A DNA stretch of 64,000 nucleotides from Orlajensenia flava (GCF_004801905.1 NZ_SSSN01000005.1:310001-374000), one strand, 5' to 3'; counted from the stretch's first letter, positions 20,006 through 28,846 are shown. The notes: generated by a model from the letters alone, not told the origin. Made by a program: numbers and translations.

Positions 20006-20899
20006 TCACAGACCGACGGCAGGCTCGAGGATGACGGAGCGGGTCAGGTTGCGCGGAAGGTCTGCGTCGAGACCTCGTCGGCGCGCCCGCTCCAGTGCCA
20101 CACGTTGGGCCAGGACGAGGTCGGCCATGGGATCCAGGTCGCTCTCGATCAGGAGCGCGCCCGTCGCTTCGACCGTCTCGGCCAAGCCGACCGGAGTCGG
20201 TCCGAACACCCAGGTGACCCGGCCGGGCGCGGCGATGCTGATGGGTCCGTGCCGGTACTCCATCGCCGTGTACGACTCCGTCCAGCTCTGCGATGCCTCC
20301 CGCATCTTCAACGCCGCCTCGTGAGCCAGGCCGATGGTCCATCCGGTGCCGAGGAAGGTGATCTGGTCGGCGTGGATCGCTCCGGCCATGAGGGGAAGTG
20401 ACAGGGCGCGCTCGCCGTCGGCGACCACCGTACCGAGGTCTTCACCGAGGCTCGCTCGGAGCAGCGCGAGGGTGCTCGTGGCGAATCGCGTCTGAACCAC
20501 CGACCGCTCGTCGGCGAAGGGCAGCGCGATACGGTCGTCGGTCAGGGGCGTCAGCGGGGAGTCCTCGCTGCCCACGATTCCGATGACCCGAGGCGAACCG
20601 GGAACGTCGCGCAGAAGGTCGAGGACCTCGGATGTCGTGCCCGATCGCGTAATGGCCACGACGACGTCGTAACCCCGCTCGAGCCGGGCCTCCGATGCGG
20701 TGAAGGCATCCGTCACGCCATGGCCCGCGTCTTCGCGCAGAGCCGCGTAGGCCTGTGCCATGAACCACGAGGTCCCGCACCCGACGACGGCGACCCGCTG
20801 CCCGGCTTCGGGCAGGATCCGCGACGCAGCGCCCAGCTCGGCGGCCCGAGCCCAGAGGCGCGGCTGGCTCTCCAGCTCCTCGGCCATGTATTCGTTCAT
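20006..20899 (-). CDS. SIS-domain sugar isomerase, AgaS-like (module 2)
   Basis: A 297-residue double-SIS protein, paralogous to the one at 12705-13583. It shows VVGCGTSWFMAQAYAAL (about 38), VAITRSGTTSEVLDLL (about 83), DERSVVQTRFATSTLAL (about 130), FLGTGWTIGLAHEAALKMRE (about 180) and MEYRHGPISIA (about 210). The two paralogs share the whole layout, including the ending RNLTRSVIL. Such proteins isomerise or deaminate hexosamine phosphates. It follows the permease gene by 33 bases and precedes the regulator gene. Having one copy per transporter implies each module has its own amino-sugar substrate. Confidence 0.85.
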   Translation of the reverse strand: MNEYMAEELESQPRLWARAAELGAASRILPEAGQRVAVVGCGTSWFMAQAYAALREDAGHGVTDAFTASEARLERGYDVVVAITRSGTTSEVLDLLRDVPGSPRVIGIVGSEDSPLTPLTDDRIALPFADERSVVQTRFATSTLALLRASLGEDLGTVVADGERALSLPLMAGAIHADQITFLGTGWTIGLAHEAALKMREASQSWTESYTAMEYRHGPISIAAPGRVTWVFGPTPVGLAETVEATGALLIESDLDPMADLVLAQRVALERARRRGLDADLPRNLTRSVILEPAVGL

Positions 20900-20932
20900 C
20901 GCGACCTGCTTCCTCTTCGTGGTTGGGGTGGG

Positions 20933-21838
20933 CTACTTGACCGCGCCAGCGGTGAGACCGCCGACGAGGTGCTTCTCGATCAGGGCGAACAGGATCACGA
21001 CCGGAACGATGGCGATCAGGGAGGCGGCGAACAGGTCGGACCAGTTCTGCTGATAGGCCGTGACGTAGGAGCTGATGCCGACGGTGAGCGGCTTCTTCGA
21101 CTCGTCCTGCATGAGGGTGAGCGCGACGACGTACTCGTTCCAGGTGGCGATGAAGGTGAAGGTGATGGCCGTCACGACCCCGGGAAGGGTCAAGGGGAGC
21201 ATCACCTGCAGGAGGGTCCGCATCCTGCCGGCACCGTCGAGCACAGCCGCCTCCTCGACTTCGGCGGGTATCGCGGCGAAGAAGCCCTGGAGGATCCAGA
21301 GGGCGAAGGCGATGTTGAACGCGGCGTCGGTCAGGATGAGCGACGTGTACGTGTTCACCAGCCCCCAGTCGTAGAACTCGCGGTAGATGCCGACGACGAG
21401 GCTGGTCGGCGCGAACATCTGCGTCACGATGATCAGCATGAGGAAGAGGCCGCGTCCGCGGAACCGGAACCGGGCGGTGAAGTAGGCCGCCGGGATGGCC
21501 ACCAGCATCACGAGCACGGTCGACGTCACCGAGACGATCAGCGAGGTGCTGAGCCATCCCCGGAAGACCGGGTCGCTGACCACGTCGACGAACGCGTCGA
21601 GCGTCCACACCTTCGGCAGCAGCCGTGGCGGAGTCGCGAGCACCTCCCCGCTCGGCCGCAGGGCGTCCAGGAGCATGACCAGGTAGGGCGAGGCGAACAC
21701 GAAGGCGACGATGAAGCCCGCGACGGTCAGCAGGACGGCACGAGGAGAGCGGCGGCGCCTGCGCAGGGTTGAGCCGGCTGAGAGCGGAGCTGTTCGACGC
21801 GATGCCTGCGACGGCGACTGCACGGATGTTGAGGTCAT
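20933..21838 (-). CDS. Sugar ABC transporter permease, MalG type (module 2)
   Basis: A 301-residue CUT1 permease with an Arg-rich cytoplasmic N-terminus (LRRRRRSPRAV) and about six membrane helices. The EAA loop is EEAAVLDGAGRMRTLLQVML (about 190-209), and the C-terminus ends KHLVGGLTAGAVK, the standard MalG-type end. The ATG at 21838 overlaps the partner permease stop by four bases (ATGA). As in module 1 there is no ATPase gene nearby. Confidence 0.93.
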   Translation of the reverse strand: MTSTSVQSPSQASRRTAPLSAGSTLRRRRRSPRAVLLTVAGFIVAFVFASPYLVMLLDALRPSGEVLATPPRLLPKVWTLDAFVDVVSDPVFRGWLSTSLIVSVTSTVLVMLVAIPAAYFTARFRFRGRGLFLMLIIVTQMFAPTSLVVGIYREFYDWGLVNTYTSLILTDAAFNIAFALWILQGFFAAIPAEVEEAAVLDGAGRMRTLLQVMLPLTLPGVVTAITFTFIATWNEYVVALTLMQDESKKPLTVGISSYVTAYQQNWSDLFAASLIAIVPVVILFALIEKHLVGGLTAGAVK

Positions 21839-22848
21839 GACGGGTTCTCCGCTCTGGTGCGGGTGAGGCGGACGTAGACGATGACCGCGATGAGGATGAC
21901 GATCACGTTGAACACGCCCGCGGCTGCGGCGACACCGACGTCGTGCTGCGCGCTCTTGAAGGCGATCTTGTACATGTAGGTGATGAGGGTGTCGTTCCCG
22001 AAGCCCGGATTGGACCCGTTCATGATCCAGATGATGGGGAACGAGTTGAAGACGTAGATCATGTTGAGCACGACGGCGATGAGCATGGCTGGCCGCAGCA
22101 GCGGGAGCGTGATGGTGGTGTAGATCTGCCACGGACTAGCGCCGTCGATGCGTGCGGCTTCGTAGACGTCCGTCGGGATGGCGCTGAGGCCGGCGACGAA
22201 CAGGTACGCCGTGAACGGAAGCGAGACGTACACGCCCACCAGGATCATCGAGGCCATCAGCAGCGGCGGGTTGCCGAGGAAGTCGATGGGCTTCGGGATG
22301 ACGTGGAGCGCGAGCAGCACCGCGTTGATCGTGCCGTGGTAGTAGTCGAACAGCAGGCGGAAGAGCTGGCTCGTGATGACGAGCGCCGCCGCCCACGGCA
22401 CGATCACCGCCCAGCGCACGACCCGCCGCCCCCAGAAGTCCTTCGAGAGGAACTGGGCGAGCGCGAGGCCGATGAGGATCGTGATGGCCACGACGGCGAC
22501 GACCCAGATGCCCGTGTTGAGGACCACCTTGGGAAGGTCGGGGCTCGAGAGGAAGCCGGCGTAGTTGGCGAATCCGGCGTCGCCCTTGCGGATGCCGGTG
22601 ATGGAGTACTCGCTGAACGAGGTGCTGAAGAGCGTGATGGCCGGGTAGATGACGATCGCCGCTATCAGCAGCAGTGCGGGCGAGAGCCAGAGGAGCGCCT
22701 GCCATCCGCTCGCCTCGTTGGCGCCGCGCCGGCGGCCGCGCCGCGAGGAGGGGGCGGGCCCCGAAGCTCTTCCCCCGATGGAAGGCTTCGGAGCCCGCGC
22801 TGGCGCGAGTCTCGTGCCGGATGGTGCGTCGGTCAGGACTCGAGCCAT
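21835..22848 (-). CDS. Sugar ABC transporter permease, MalF type (module 2)
   Basis: A 337-residue permease. A long Arg/Pro/Ser-rich cytoplasmic N-terminus of about 48 residues precedes WQALLWLSPALLLIAAIVIY (first helix). Further helices follow, then the EAA loop YEAARIDGASPWQIYTTITL (about 235-254). Near the end, FNSFPIIWIMNGSNPG is typical of the MalF/UgpA family. It starts seven bases after the binding-protein stop and overlaps its partner by four bases. The N-terminal extension is Arg- and Gly-rich with no recognised domain. Confidence 0.92.
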   Translation of the reverse strand: MARVLTDAPSGTRLAPARAPKPSIGGRASGPAPSSRRGRRRGANEASGWQALLWLSPALLLIAAIVIYPAITLFSTSFSEYSITGIRKGDAGFANYAGFLSSPDLPKVVLNTGIWVVAVVAITILIGLALAQFLSKDFWGRRVVRWAVIVPWAAALVITSQLFRLLFDYYHGTINAVLLALHVIPKPIDFLGNPPLLMASMILVGVYVSLPFTAYLFVAGLSAIPTDVYEAARIDGASPWQIYTTITLPLLRPAMLIAVVLNMIYVFNSFPIIWIMNGSNPGFGNDTLITYMYKIAFKSAQHDVGVAAAAGVFNVIVILIAVIVYVRLTRTRAENPS

Positions 22849-22855
22849 GGGAGTT

Positions 22856-24115
22856 CTACTTTCCGGCCTCGGCCTGCGCCTGCAGGTCCTTGAGGAACTT
22901 CGCCGGGTCGCCGTCGGGTGCCACGGCCAGACCGATGTTCTGCTGGATGGTGAGCTTGACCTTGTCCCACTCGGGGTCGTCGGTCGGCGTGAGGTGGATG
23001 TTCGGCAGCGTGTCGAGGTACACCTTGAGCTTGTCCTCGGACTCGAAGGACTTGAGGCCCGACTGGGTGACGGGCAGGAAGCCCTCCGCCTTGATCCAGG
23101 TGTTGATCTGGTCGGGCGAGTAGTAGAGCTTGTAGAACTGCTTGACCGCGTCCTGGTTGCCCTTCTTCTTGAACGCCATCAGGTAGTCGGTGACGCCGTA
23201 GGTCTGCGGGTCGGCCTTGTTGCCGGACGGCATGGGGGCGATCCCGTAGTTGACACCGGTGAAGTCCTTGTCGAGCGCGCCCTGCAGCGGGCCGAATCCG
23301 ACGATCATGCCGGCCTTGCCCTGCTCGAACAGCGGGAAGGCTCCATCGGTGCGGTTGGTGCTGCCGGGGTTGTTCTGCGTGACACCGTCGGTCACGCTCA
23401 GACCCTTCATGAACTCGAGCGTCTTGACGTTCTCAGGCGAGTCGAGCGTCCACTTGCCGTCCTTCTTGAAGGTGCCGCCGTTGTTGAACAGCCACATGGC
23501 CAGTTCACCCTGCGCCTCCTCCGGGCCGAGCGGCTGGGCGTAGCCGACCGCGCCGTTGCCGAGGGCGGTGACCTTCTTGGCGTCGTCACGGAACTCGTCC
23601 CACGTGGTCGGCGGCTTCGCGATGCCGGCCTGGCTGAAGAGGTCCTTGTTGTAGAACAGCGCCCGGGCCGAGGAGAGGTCGGGCATGCCGTAGAACTTGC
23701 CCTTGTACGTCCCGCTGTTCACGAACGCCGGGATGATGTCCTCGGCGGTGTCCTTCGGGAGCACCTCGTCGCCGCTGTAGAGCAGACCGTCTGCGGCGTA
23801 GCTCGCGTAGGTGTTCAGGTTGAGGATGTCCGGCAGGTTGTTCGTCTGCACCATCGTGCTGCTCTGCTGGTCGATGTCGTTCCAGCTGATGATCTGGAGG
23901 TCGAGCTTGACCTTGGTGGTCTCCTCGTACGTCTTCGCGAACGCCTTCCAGAACTTGGCGGTGTTGTCGGGGCTGTACTCGGCGATGACGACCTTGATGG
24001 ACTTGACCGAGTCGCCTCCTGAGCCGGATGAGCCGTTGGTGGAACACGCCGCCAGACTGATGGCAGCGACGCTGGCGAGGGCCAGGGTGGCGCCTCTCCG
24101 AATGGACTTTCGCAT
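22856..24115 (-). CDS. Sugar ABC transporter substrate-binding lipoprotein (module 2)
   Basis: A 419-residue family-1 binding protein. The signal peptide ends ISLAAC, lipid-anchored at Cys24, followed by a Ser/Gly-rich tether (STNGSSGSGG). The mature domain has FWKAFAKTYEETTKVKLDLQ, ILNLNTYASYAADGL and GMPDLSSARALFYNKDLF in the cleft, and a C-terminal lobe with TDYLMAFKKKGNQDAVKQFY. It is the first gene of the module-2 operon. A 15-base palindrome about 60 bases upstream may be its operator. It diverges from the secreted GH18-like enzyme gene, which suggests the transporter takes up that enzyme's products. Confidence 0.92.
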   Translation of the reverse strand: MRKSIRRGATLALASVAAISLAACSTNGSSGSGGDSVKSIKVVIAEYSPDNTAKFWKAFAKTYEETTKVKLDLQIISWNDIDQQSSTMVQTNNLPDILNLNTYASYAADGLLYSGDEVLPKDTAEDIIPAFVNSGTYKGKFYGMPDLSSARALFYNKDLFSQAGIAKPPTTWDEFRDDAKKVTALGNGAVGYAQPLGPEEAQGELAMWLFNNGGTFKKDGKWTLDSPENVKTLEFMKGLSVTDGVTQNNPGSTNRTDGAFPLFEQGKAGMIVGFGPLQGALDKDFTGVNYGIAPMPSGNKADPQTYGVTDYLMAFKKKGNQDAVKQFYKLYYSPDQINTWIKAEGFLPVTQSGLKSFESEDKLKVYLDTLPNIHLTPTDDPEWDKVKLTIQQNIGLAVAPDGDPAKFLKDLQAQAEAGK

Positions 24116-24175
24116 GGTGACCGCACTTTCAGTGAGTGATTCAGGGGGGATGTGATGCTTTCACGCTTCGAAACG

Positions 24176-24190
24176 TCGATAAACGATCGA
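24176..24190. promoter_or_regulatory. Palindromic operator candidate upstream of module-2 operon
   Basis: TCGAT-AAACG-ATCGA, a perfect 5-base inverted repeat around a 5-base centre, in an AT-richer stretch 61-75 bases upstream of the binding-protein start. It is preceded by CGAAACG. A wider repeat, CTGACG (24281-24286) with CGTCAG (24301-24306), lies on the other side of the 300-base divergent region and may serve the plus-strand gene. Candidate site for the DeoR regulator at 19068-19853. Confidence 0.45.
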
Positions 24191-24415
24191 TTTTGCTCAA
24201 GCTAGCAGCGACGCGATCAGTTGTCGTCAGGTGAAAATCACGAAAACATCACAACCATGACCCCAGTTCGGGGGATATTACTGACGCATTCGTGATCGAT
24301 CGTCAGATTCCGTGACCGGGTTGATGTATTCGGCCGGATCCATAGCCCGCCGCTGATCGATCTGCTACTTTTCCGTCACATTCGAGCACGGTGATGTGAC
24401 GAGGATTTCTCGCTC

Positions 24416-26215
24416 ATGTGCGCGCTCGCCGATGAGGGCCGGGCGTCCTCGGAATGCAGAGAATCGCACATGCCGCTTCACGACCCATCCACCCGTCCGC
24501 CCTCCCGTCGTCCCGGAGGCGCTCCCGCCGCCGCCCGTTGGAGGTTGCCCATCGCCGTCGCCGGGGTCGCAGCCGTCGCCATCGTCGGCGGAGTCGGCGT
24601 CCAGGTCGCTACCGCTTCGGAGTCCGCCAGCGTGCGGGCGGCGGCCCCCGCTCCGCTCGCCAGCTTTCCGCCGAAGTCCAACGGCGCGTGGATCTACGAC
24701 GGCGCAGCCCGGGGACAGTGGCTGCCCGTCATCCAGTCCTACAACCAGATCGCCACCGGCGAGCACAAGATCACCCAGATCAACACCTACGGGTCGGACA
24801 TCGAGGGCGACTCGAGCGGCTACGACACGTACTACGACACGAGCGCCAAGACCGGCAACCGCGACACCACGTCCGAGTACTACAACGCCCTCGTCCTCGC
24901 GCCGGCACTCGCCGGCACCGCATCGACGTCGTACACGTTCTCCCCGATCATCGACGCGCAGCTCACCAGCGACTACATCAGCGGCTTCAACGGAGCGAGC
25001 AAGGCCGTGGCCGAGGCATCCGCCGACAAGGTGGCTGCGCAGGTGTGCGCCGACGAGCGGGCCGACGGCATCCAGTTCGACATCGAGAGCTTCGACGTGA
25101 CGAAGGACGGCCAGTACTACTTCTACAACCAGATCAGCAAGGACTTCGCGGGTCTCCACTCGGGCAGCACGGCCAGCGACCCCTACGGCTGCGTCGACGC
25201 GAAGCACGCCAACGGCCGGTACTACTCGGTGTTCGCCTTCGCCGCATCCGTCGACCCGGCGAACGGCAATTCCGCGGCACGCGTCAAGGACGTCTTCGAG
25301 ACGAACGGCAAGGCCAACGGATACTTCGTCGATTCCCTCTACGACCTCGGCACCGGGGCCACCGGACACCTCAACGACCTCCCGACGTACCAGAGCCTCG
25401 TCACCGCGGAGGTCACCCACATGAAGACGTGGGCGAACAGCCTCGGCATCTCGTACGCCTTCGGCATCCCCGCCTCGGCGTCGGCCCACGAGTTCACGTC
25501 GTGCACCGGTGGTTGCGTCGCCGGCGCCGATGGTTCGCTCGGCAACCCGATGATCGAGTACACGAAACGAGCGGTCGGGGCCATCAACTCGGCCGGCGCT
25601 CCGCAGGACCCGCTGTTCATCGGAACCAACATCTGGTCGATGGGGTCGTTCACGGCGATCTCGCCGTTCAACTTCTACCCGTCGCCGCCTCCCACCGACG
25701 TGCTGACCTGGCTCGCAGCGAACCTGCCCGGCTCCAAGGCGGCGGGGACGGGAACCACGACGCCCACTCCGACGCCCACTCCGACAGCCACGCCCACGCC
25801 AACACCGACGCCGACGGCACCCGCCGGAACGCAGCTCATCACCAACGGAGGATTCGAGAACAACCTCACGGGCTGGAATTGCGACGGCACCTACAGCGTG
25901 GACTCCGTTGCCGCATCCGGCACTCACGGGGTCCGGCTGACGCCCTCGGCGACCGTCACATCCGTCTGCTCGCAGACCGTGAGCGTCGTGTCCGGCAAGC
26001 AGTACACGCTGTCGGCCAAACTCAAGTCGAACGGGGCGTACATCTCGGTGGGCGTGAAGAACGGAGCCGAGGTGACGTCGAATGCCTCGACGTTCACGTC
26101 GGCGAGCCTCCCCGTCACGGCGACGGCGAGCACGATCACCGTGTACGTGCAGGCCTACAAGCAGCAGACCGGAGACACCTGGGCCGATGACGTCAGTCTC
26201 ATAGCCGCAGGCTGA
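24416..26215 (+). CDS. Secreted glycoside hydrolase, GH18-like, with C-terminal carbohydrate-binding module
   Basis: A 599-residue exported protein. After a long N-region, WRLPIAVAGVAAVAIVGGVG is a signal-peptide core and cleavage near TASES is likely. The catalytic domain (about 80-440) has ADGIQFDIESFD (about 220), which fits the DGxxxDxE motif of GH18 chitinase-like barrels, plus NIWSMGSF near its end. A Thr/Pro linker of TPTPT units (about 445-470) leads to a beta-sandwich module (LITNGGFENNLTGWNCDGTY onward), like CBM4/9-type binding modules. GAGGA lies ten bases before the ATG; an internal ATG at 24470 is an alternative. It diverges from a sugar ABC importer. The substrate (chitin, peptidoglycan or another glycan) is not clear. 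Confidence 0.7.
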   Translation: MCALADEGRASSECRESHMPLHDPSTRPPSRRPGGAPAAARWRLPIAVAGVAAVAIVGGVGVQVATASESASVRAAAPAPLASFPPKSNGAWIYDGAARGQWLPVIQSYNQIATGEHKITQINTYGSDIEGDSSGYDTYYDTSAKTGNRDTTSEYYNALVLAPALAGTASTSYTFSPIIDAQLTSDYISGFNGASKAVAEASADKVAAQVCADERADGIQFDIESFDVTKDGQYYFYNQISKDFAGLHSGSTASDPYGCVDAKHANGRYYSVFAFAASVDPANGNSAARVKDVFETNGKANGYFVDSLYDLGTGATGHLNDLPTYQSLVTAEVTHMKTWANSLGISYAFGIPASASAHEFTSCTGGCVAGADGSLGNPMIEYTKRAVGAINSAGAPQDPLFIGTNIWSMGSFTAISPFNFYPSPPPTDVLTWLAANLPGSKAAGTGTTTPTPTPTPTATPTPTPTPTAPAGTQLITNGGFENNLTGWNCDGTYSVDSVAASGTHGVRLTPSATVTSVCSQTVSVVSGKQYTLSAKLKSNGAYISVGVKNGAEVTSNASTFTSASLPVTATASTITVYVQAYKQQTGDTWADDVSLIAAG

Positions 26216-26252
26216 TCGAGGCGGTAGTCGAGGGAGTCACCTGCTCCCCGGA

Positions 26253-26287
26253 GAATGCGGACCCGTTCACCGAGCGGGTCCGCATTC
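26253..26287. terminator. Strong hairpin terminator after the GH18-like gene
   Basis: A perfect 13-base inverted repeat, GAATGCGGACCCG at 26253-26265 and CGGGTCCGCATTC at 26275-26287, with a 9-base loop. It lies 37 bases after the plus-strand stop and just past the end of the minus-strand DUF4239 gene. It can therefore end transcripts from both sides. There is no long T-run. Confidence 0.7.
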
Positions 26288-26305
26288 GTGCGCGCGCGAC
26301 ATCCG

Positions 26306-27088
26306 TCAGCGATCGATGACCTGGAGGATGCGCTCGAAGTCTCCGGGACCGACGGCGATCGAACCGGCATATGGATGATCCATGTCAGCGGTGAGGAAGA
26401 TCACCAGGCCGACGAAGAGCGCGAGGAGGGCGGCCATCATCACGTGCAGGCGGAAAGCCTTCACGTCGATGAAGGCGATGAGGATCGCGTTGATGAGGGC
26501 CCCGATCCAGATGACCACCCAGAACAGTGGGGGCAGCTGGAGAGTCGTGGCATCGATTCGCGCTCGCCGCGCTTCGACGAAGCCGTCGAAGGTCGCGAGC
26601 AGCCGCATGTAGACGGCCTGCTGTCCGAGCGTTTCGGGATTGAAGCTGTAGATGCGGCTCTCGATCGCGTCCACCTTCGCGGTGCTCGCCACGGCGACCT
26701 GCCCGTCGGCCTGCTGGGGCCAGTCCTGATGGATCACCGTGCGCACGTAGTCCCTGAGCGATTCGTGAACCTCGTCACGCAGGCCGGCCGGCAGCGCGTT
26801 CGCTCCACGGTAGAGGGCACCGATCTGCGAGGTCTCCTCGAGCCCCGCGGAGTGAGCATCGCTGTAATTGCCGTACACCGTCACGGCAACCAAGGCCAGA
26901 AGGATGCCGAAGAACACGCCGAACGTGCTGCTCGTGTAACCCAGCACGCGATCCCACTGCGCGGGGTCCAAGACCGACCGCCGCACGGACGGGCGCAGGA
27001 CGATCACGATCGCGACGGAGCCTCCGACGAAGAGCACCACGAACGCGGGCAGGGTGACCCAATCGGGTGTGTCGTAGAACCAGGACAC
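26306..27088 (-). CDS. DUF4239-type (bestrophin-like) membrane protein
   Basis: A 260-residue integral membrane protein of the DUF4239/bestrophin-like family. Two membrane segments lie at the N-terminus (LPAFVVLFVGGSVAIVIVL, then FGVFFGILLALVAVTVYGNY). A soluble helical middle region follows (about 75-175: LEETSQIGALYRGANALP, LRDYVRTVIHQDWPQ). Two more segments lie at the C-terminus (PPLFWVVIWIGALINAILIA and MMAALLALFVGLVIFLT). I chose the GTG at 27088 over the ATG 18 bases upstream because AAAGGAG sits five bases before it. It is a single gene. The molecular role of the family is not settled; an ion channel is possible by analogy only. Confidence 0.75.
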   Translation of the reverse strand: MSWFYDTPDWVTLPAFVVLFVGGSVAIVIVLRPSVRRSVLDPAQWDRVLGYTSSTFGVFFGILLALVAVTVYGNYSDAHSAGLEETSQIGALYRGANALPAGLRDEVHESLRDYVRTVIHQDWPQQADGQVAVASTAKVDAIESRIYSFNPETLGQQAVYMRLLATFDGFVEARRARIDATTLQLPPLFWVVIWIGALINAILIAFIDVKAFRLHVMMAALLALFVGLVIFLTADMDHPYAGSIAVGPGDFERILQVIDR

Positions 27089-27210
27089 CGGCGCTCCTTT
27101 CATCATCCGAACGCATGTCGATCGCCGCTCAGCTTAGAGCCCGGTGCGGGGTTCCGTCAGGTGTGGGGCTCGTCGATGGCGCGCCGCTGCGGGTTCGCCC
27201 GGTTGTCCGC

Positions 27211-27348
27211 GCGCTGATGCCGCGGGTGGGCGTCCGCGTCAGGTGATGGAGCGCTGATGCCGTGCGGCGGGCGTCCGCATCAGGTGGTGGAGCGGTGATG
27301 CTGCACGGTGGGCGTCCGCATCAGGTGACGCAGGCCTGATGCCGCGCG
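27211..27348. repeat. 41-base tandem repeat, about 3.4 copies, with internal palindrome
   Basis: Units start at 27211, 27251, 27292 and 27333 (partial). Each reads G-C-G-[CG]-TGATGC, a variable GC core, GGGCGTCCGC[AG]TCAGGTG and a short tail. Within a unit CTGATGC can pair with GCATCAG, so each copy can form a hairpin. The array fills the gap between the DUF4239 and acyltransferase genes; no gene is seen in it. Confidence 0.85.
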
Positions 27349-27352
27349 TCTC

Positions 27353-28147
27353 TCAGTGCTCGGGGCGGGGGGCGGCTACCGTCGTGGCATCGGATTCGCG
27401 AGCGGCGTCGCGCTCGGCATCCGCGGCGGCCGACTCGGCAGCGGTAGGCGCGGTTCCGCCCAGTGCGCGCGGCTGCCACCACGCTCCGGCTCCGTTGACC
27501 GGGTAGCTCTTCTGCAGACCGTCGACCAGCGACTGCAGAGTGCCGCGCAGACGGTCGGTCGCGATGCGCACGTCGTCGGCATCCGTCACCGTGATCGGCG
27601 AACCGAACGCGAACGAGACCGGGACCCCGAAACGCTCGAGGAATCCGACGCGGTGGCGTTTGGTCATGAGGCGCTGGCCGCCCCAGACGGCGACGGGGAT
27701 GACGGGCACGCCCGCCTCGGCTGCCAGGCGAACCGCGCCGGTCTTCAACTCACGGACGGTGAACGATGCGCTCACGCCGGCCTCGGGGAACACGCCCAGC
27801 AGCTCGCCGTTGCGGAGCGCCTCGACCGCCTTCGCGTAGGCGGCGGCACCGGCCTTCATGTCCACGCTGATGTGGTGCATCCCGCGCATGAGCGAGCCGA
27901 CCACGGGCTTGTCGAACACGCTCTTCTTGGCCATGAAGCGCACGCGACGCTTGTTGGCGAGCCACGTCGTCCACTCCACGAGGGCGAAGTCCCAGTACCC
28001 GAAGTGCGTCATCGCGAGCACGGCCCCGCCGGTGGTCGGGATGTTCTCGACGCCGGTCACCGAGCGCTTGAGGCGCAACGAGCCGAACAGGGTTCGGCCG
28101 GCGACGATGGCCGTGCTATAGACGGGCTCGCTTCTGCGGGTCTTCAT
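27353..28147 (-). CDS. 1-acyl-sn-glycerol-3-phosphate acyltransferase, PlsC-like
   Basis: A 264-residue lysophosphatidic-acid-type acyltransferase, which transfers an acyl chain to the sn-2 position in phospholipid synthesis at the inner face of the membrane. The HX4D catalytic motif is THFGYWD (about residue 47). FMAKKSVFDKPVVG (about 70) and VFPEAGVS (about 118, a variant of FPEGTRS) bind the glycerol phosphate, and VPVIPVAVWGG (about 147) is the fourth motif. The C-terminal 35 residues are Ala-rich and variable. Start at the ATG giving MKTRRSEPVYS; the upstream extension is unlike the family. It stands between repeat arrays, with the stop almost touching the 27.2-kb array. Confidence 0.87.
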   Translation of the reverse strand: MKTRRSEPVYSTAIVAGRTLFGSLRLKRSVTGVENIPTTGGAVLAMTHFGYWDFALVEWTTWLANKRRVRFMAKKSVFDKPVVGSLMRGMHHISVDMKAGAAAYAKAVEALRNGELLGVFPEAGVSASFTVRELKTGAVRLAAEAGVPVIPVAVWGGQRLMTKRHRVGFLERFGVPVSFAFGSPITVTDADDVRIATDRLRGTLQSLVDGLQKSYPVNGAGAWWQPRALGGTAPTAAESAAADAERDAARESDATTVAAPRPEH

Positions 28148-28249
28148 GGCATCAGGGTAAAGGGAGCGCCTGCACAGGAACTGCATATATCCCGCGCGAT
28201 GACCGCATGCGCCCGGGGTGAGGGGGAGCGCGTCGGATGCCGTCGCCCG

Positions 28250-28430
28250 CCGGGGGTGCCTTGCGGTCGCGGGGTGCGCCCCGGCCGGGTGGGAGCAGAT
28301 CCGACTCGGTCGCTCACCGGGTGTGCCTTGTGCGCCCCGGCTACGAGGGTGCAGACCCGACTCCGTCGCTCGCCGGGTGTGCCTTGCGGTGGCGGGGTGC
28401 GCCCCGGCCGGGTGGCACCCGAAGGTGAGG
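28250..28430. repeat. Tandem repeat of about 56-67 bases, three copies
   Basis: Three units start near 28250, 28317 and 28373. Each begins CCGGG[GT]GTGCCTTG and contains GTGCGCCCCGGC followed by a CAGA-CCGACTC-GTCGCTC stretch. Unit 2 lacks a piece present in units 1 and 3. This and the next two repeat blocks fill the 700 bases between the acyltransferase and Nudix genes, where I see no gene. Confidence 0.75.
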
Positions 28431-28467
28431 GCGCGAGCGGAAGGGCCAGCTGCCTACGATCGGAGTG

Positions 28468-28505
28468 CACGAGCGCGGCGCCCTGGGCTGCGCTCGTGCG
28501 CTCTA
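28468..28505. terminator. Hairpin with short T-run in intergenic region
   Basis: CACGAGCGC (28468-28476) pairs perfectly with GCGCTCGTG (28490-28498) around a 13-base loop and is followed by CGCTCTATTTTCGGG. The T-run gives it a rho-independent look for a plus-strand transcript, but no plus-strand gene ends nearby. Confidence 0.35.
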
Positions 28506-28678
28506 TTTTCGGGAGTGCGGTTCCGGTTGGTGACCCGTCGGCTCGGCCGTCCGGGTCGCTCGGGTCCATCCGTTCGCCGTTCAGTCGAGTCGTACGGTCG
28601 GATCGACCTGTAGGTCGATCCTGTCGTTCGCGGGGCAGGGCGCTCAGCCCGTCGGGTCGGTGAGCGCCGCGTGCCTCC

Positions 28679-28800
28679 GTGCGCCCAGGCCGAGTGCTCA
28701 GTCCACGTCCGTGCGCCGAGGCCGTGTGCTCAGTCCGCATCCGTGCGCCGAGGCCGTGTGCTCAGTCCGCATCCGTGCGCCGAGGCCGTTTGCTCAGTCC
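28679..28800. repeat. 32-base tandem repeat, about 3.8 copies
   Basis: Units start at 28679, 28711, 28743 and 28775 with an exact 32-base period. The consensus is GTGCGCCGAGGCCGTGTG then CTCAGTCCGCATCC. Units 2 and 3 are identical. The last unit merges into related sequence (GAGCTCAGTCCG) running up to the Nudix gene stop. Confidence 0.88.
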
Positions 28801-28846
28801 GGTTGGTCGGTGAGGCGGCGTGCATCCGTTCAGCGAGGCCGTGAGC

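Noticed and set aside
28148-28740. Minus-strand frame of about 198 codons between the acyltransferase and Nudix genes
   Set aside because: It runs through two repeat arrays, is Pro/Arg/Gly-rich, and lacks a ribosome-binding site or recognisable domain.
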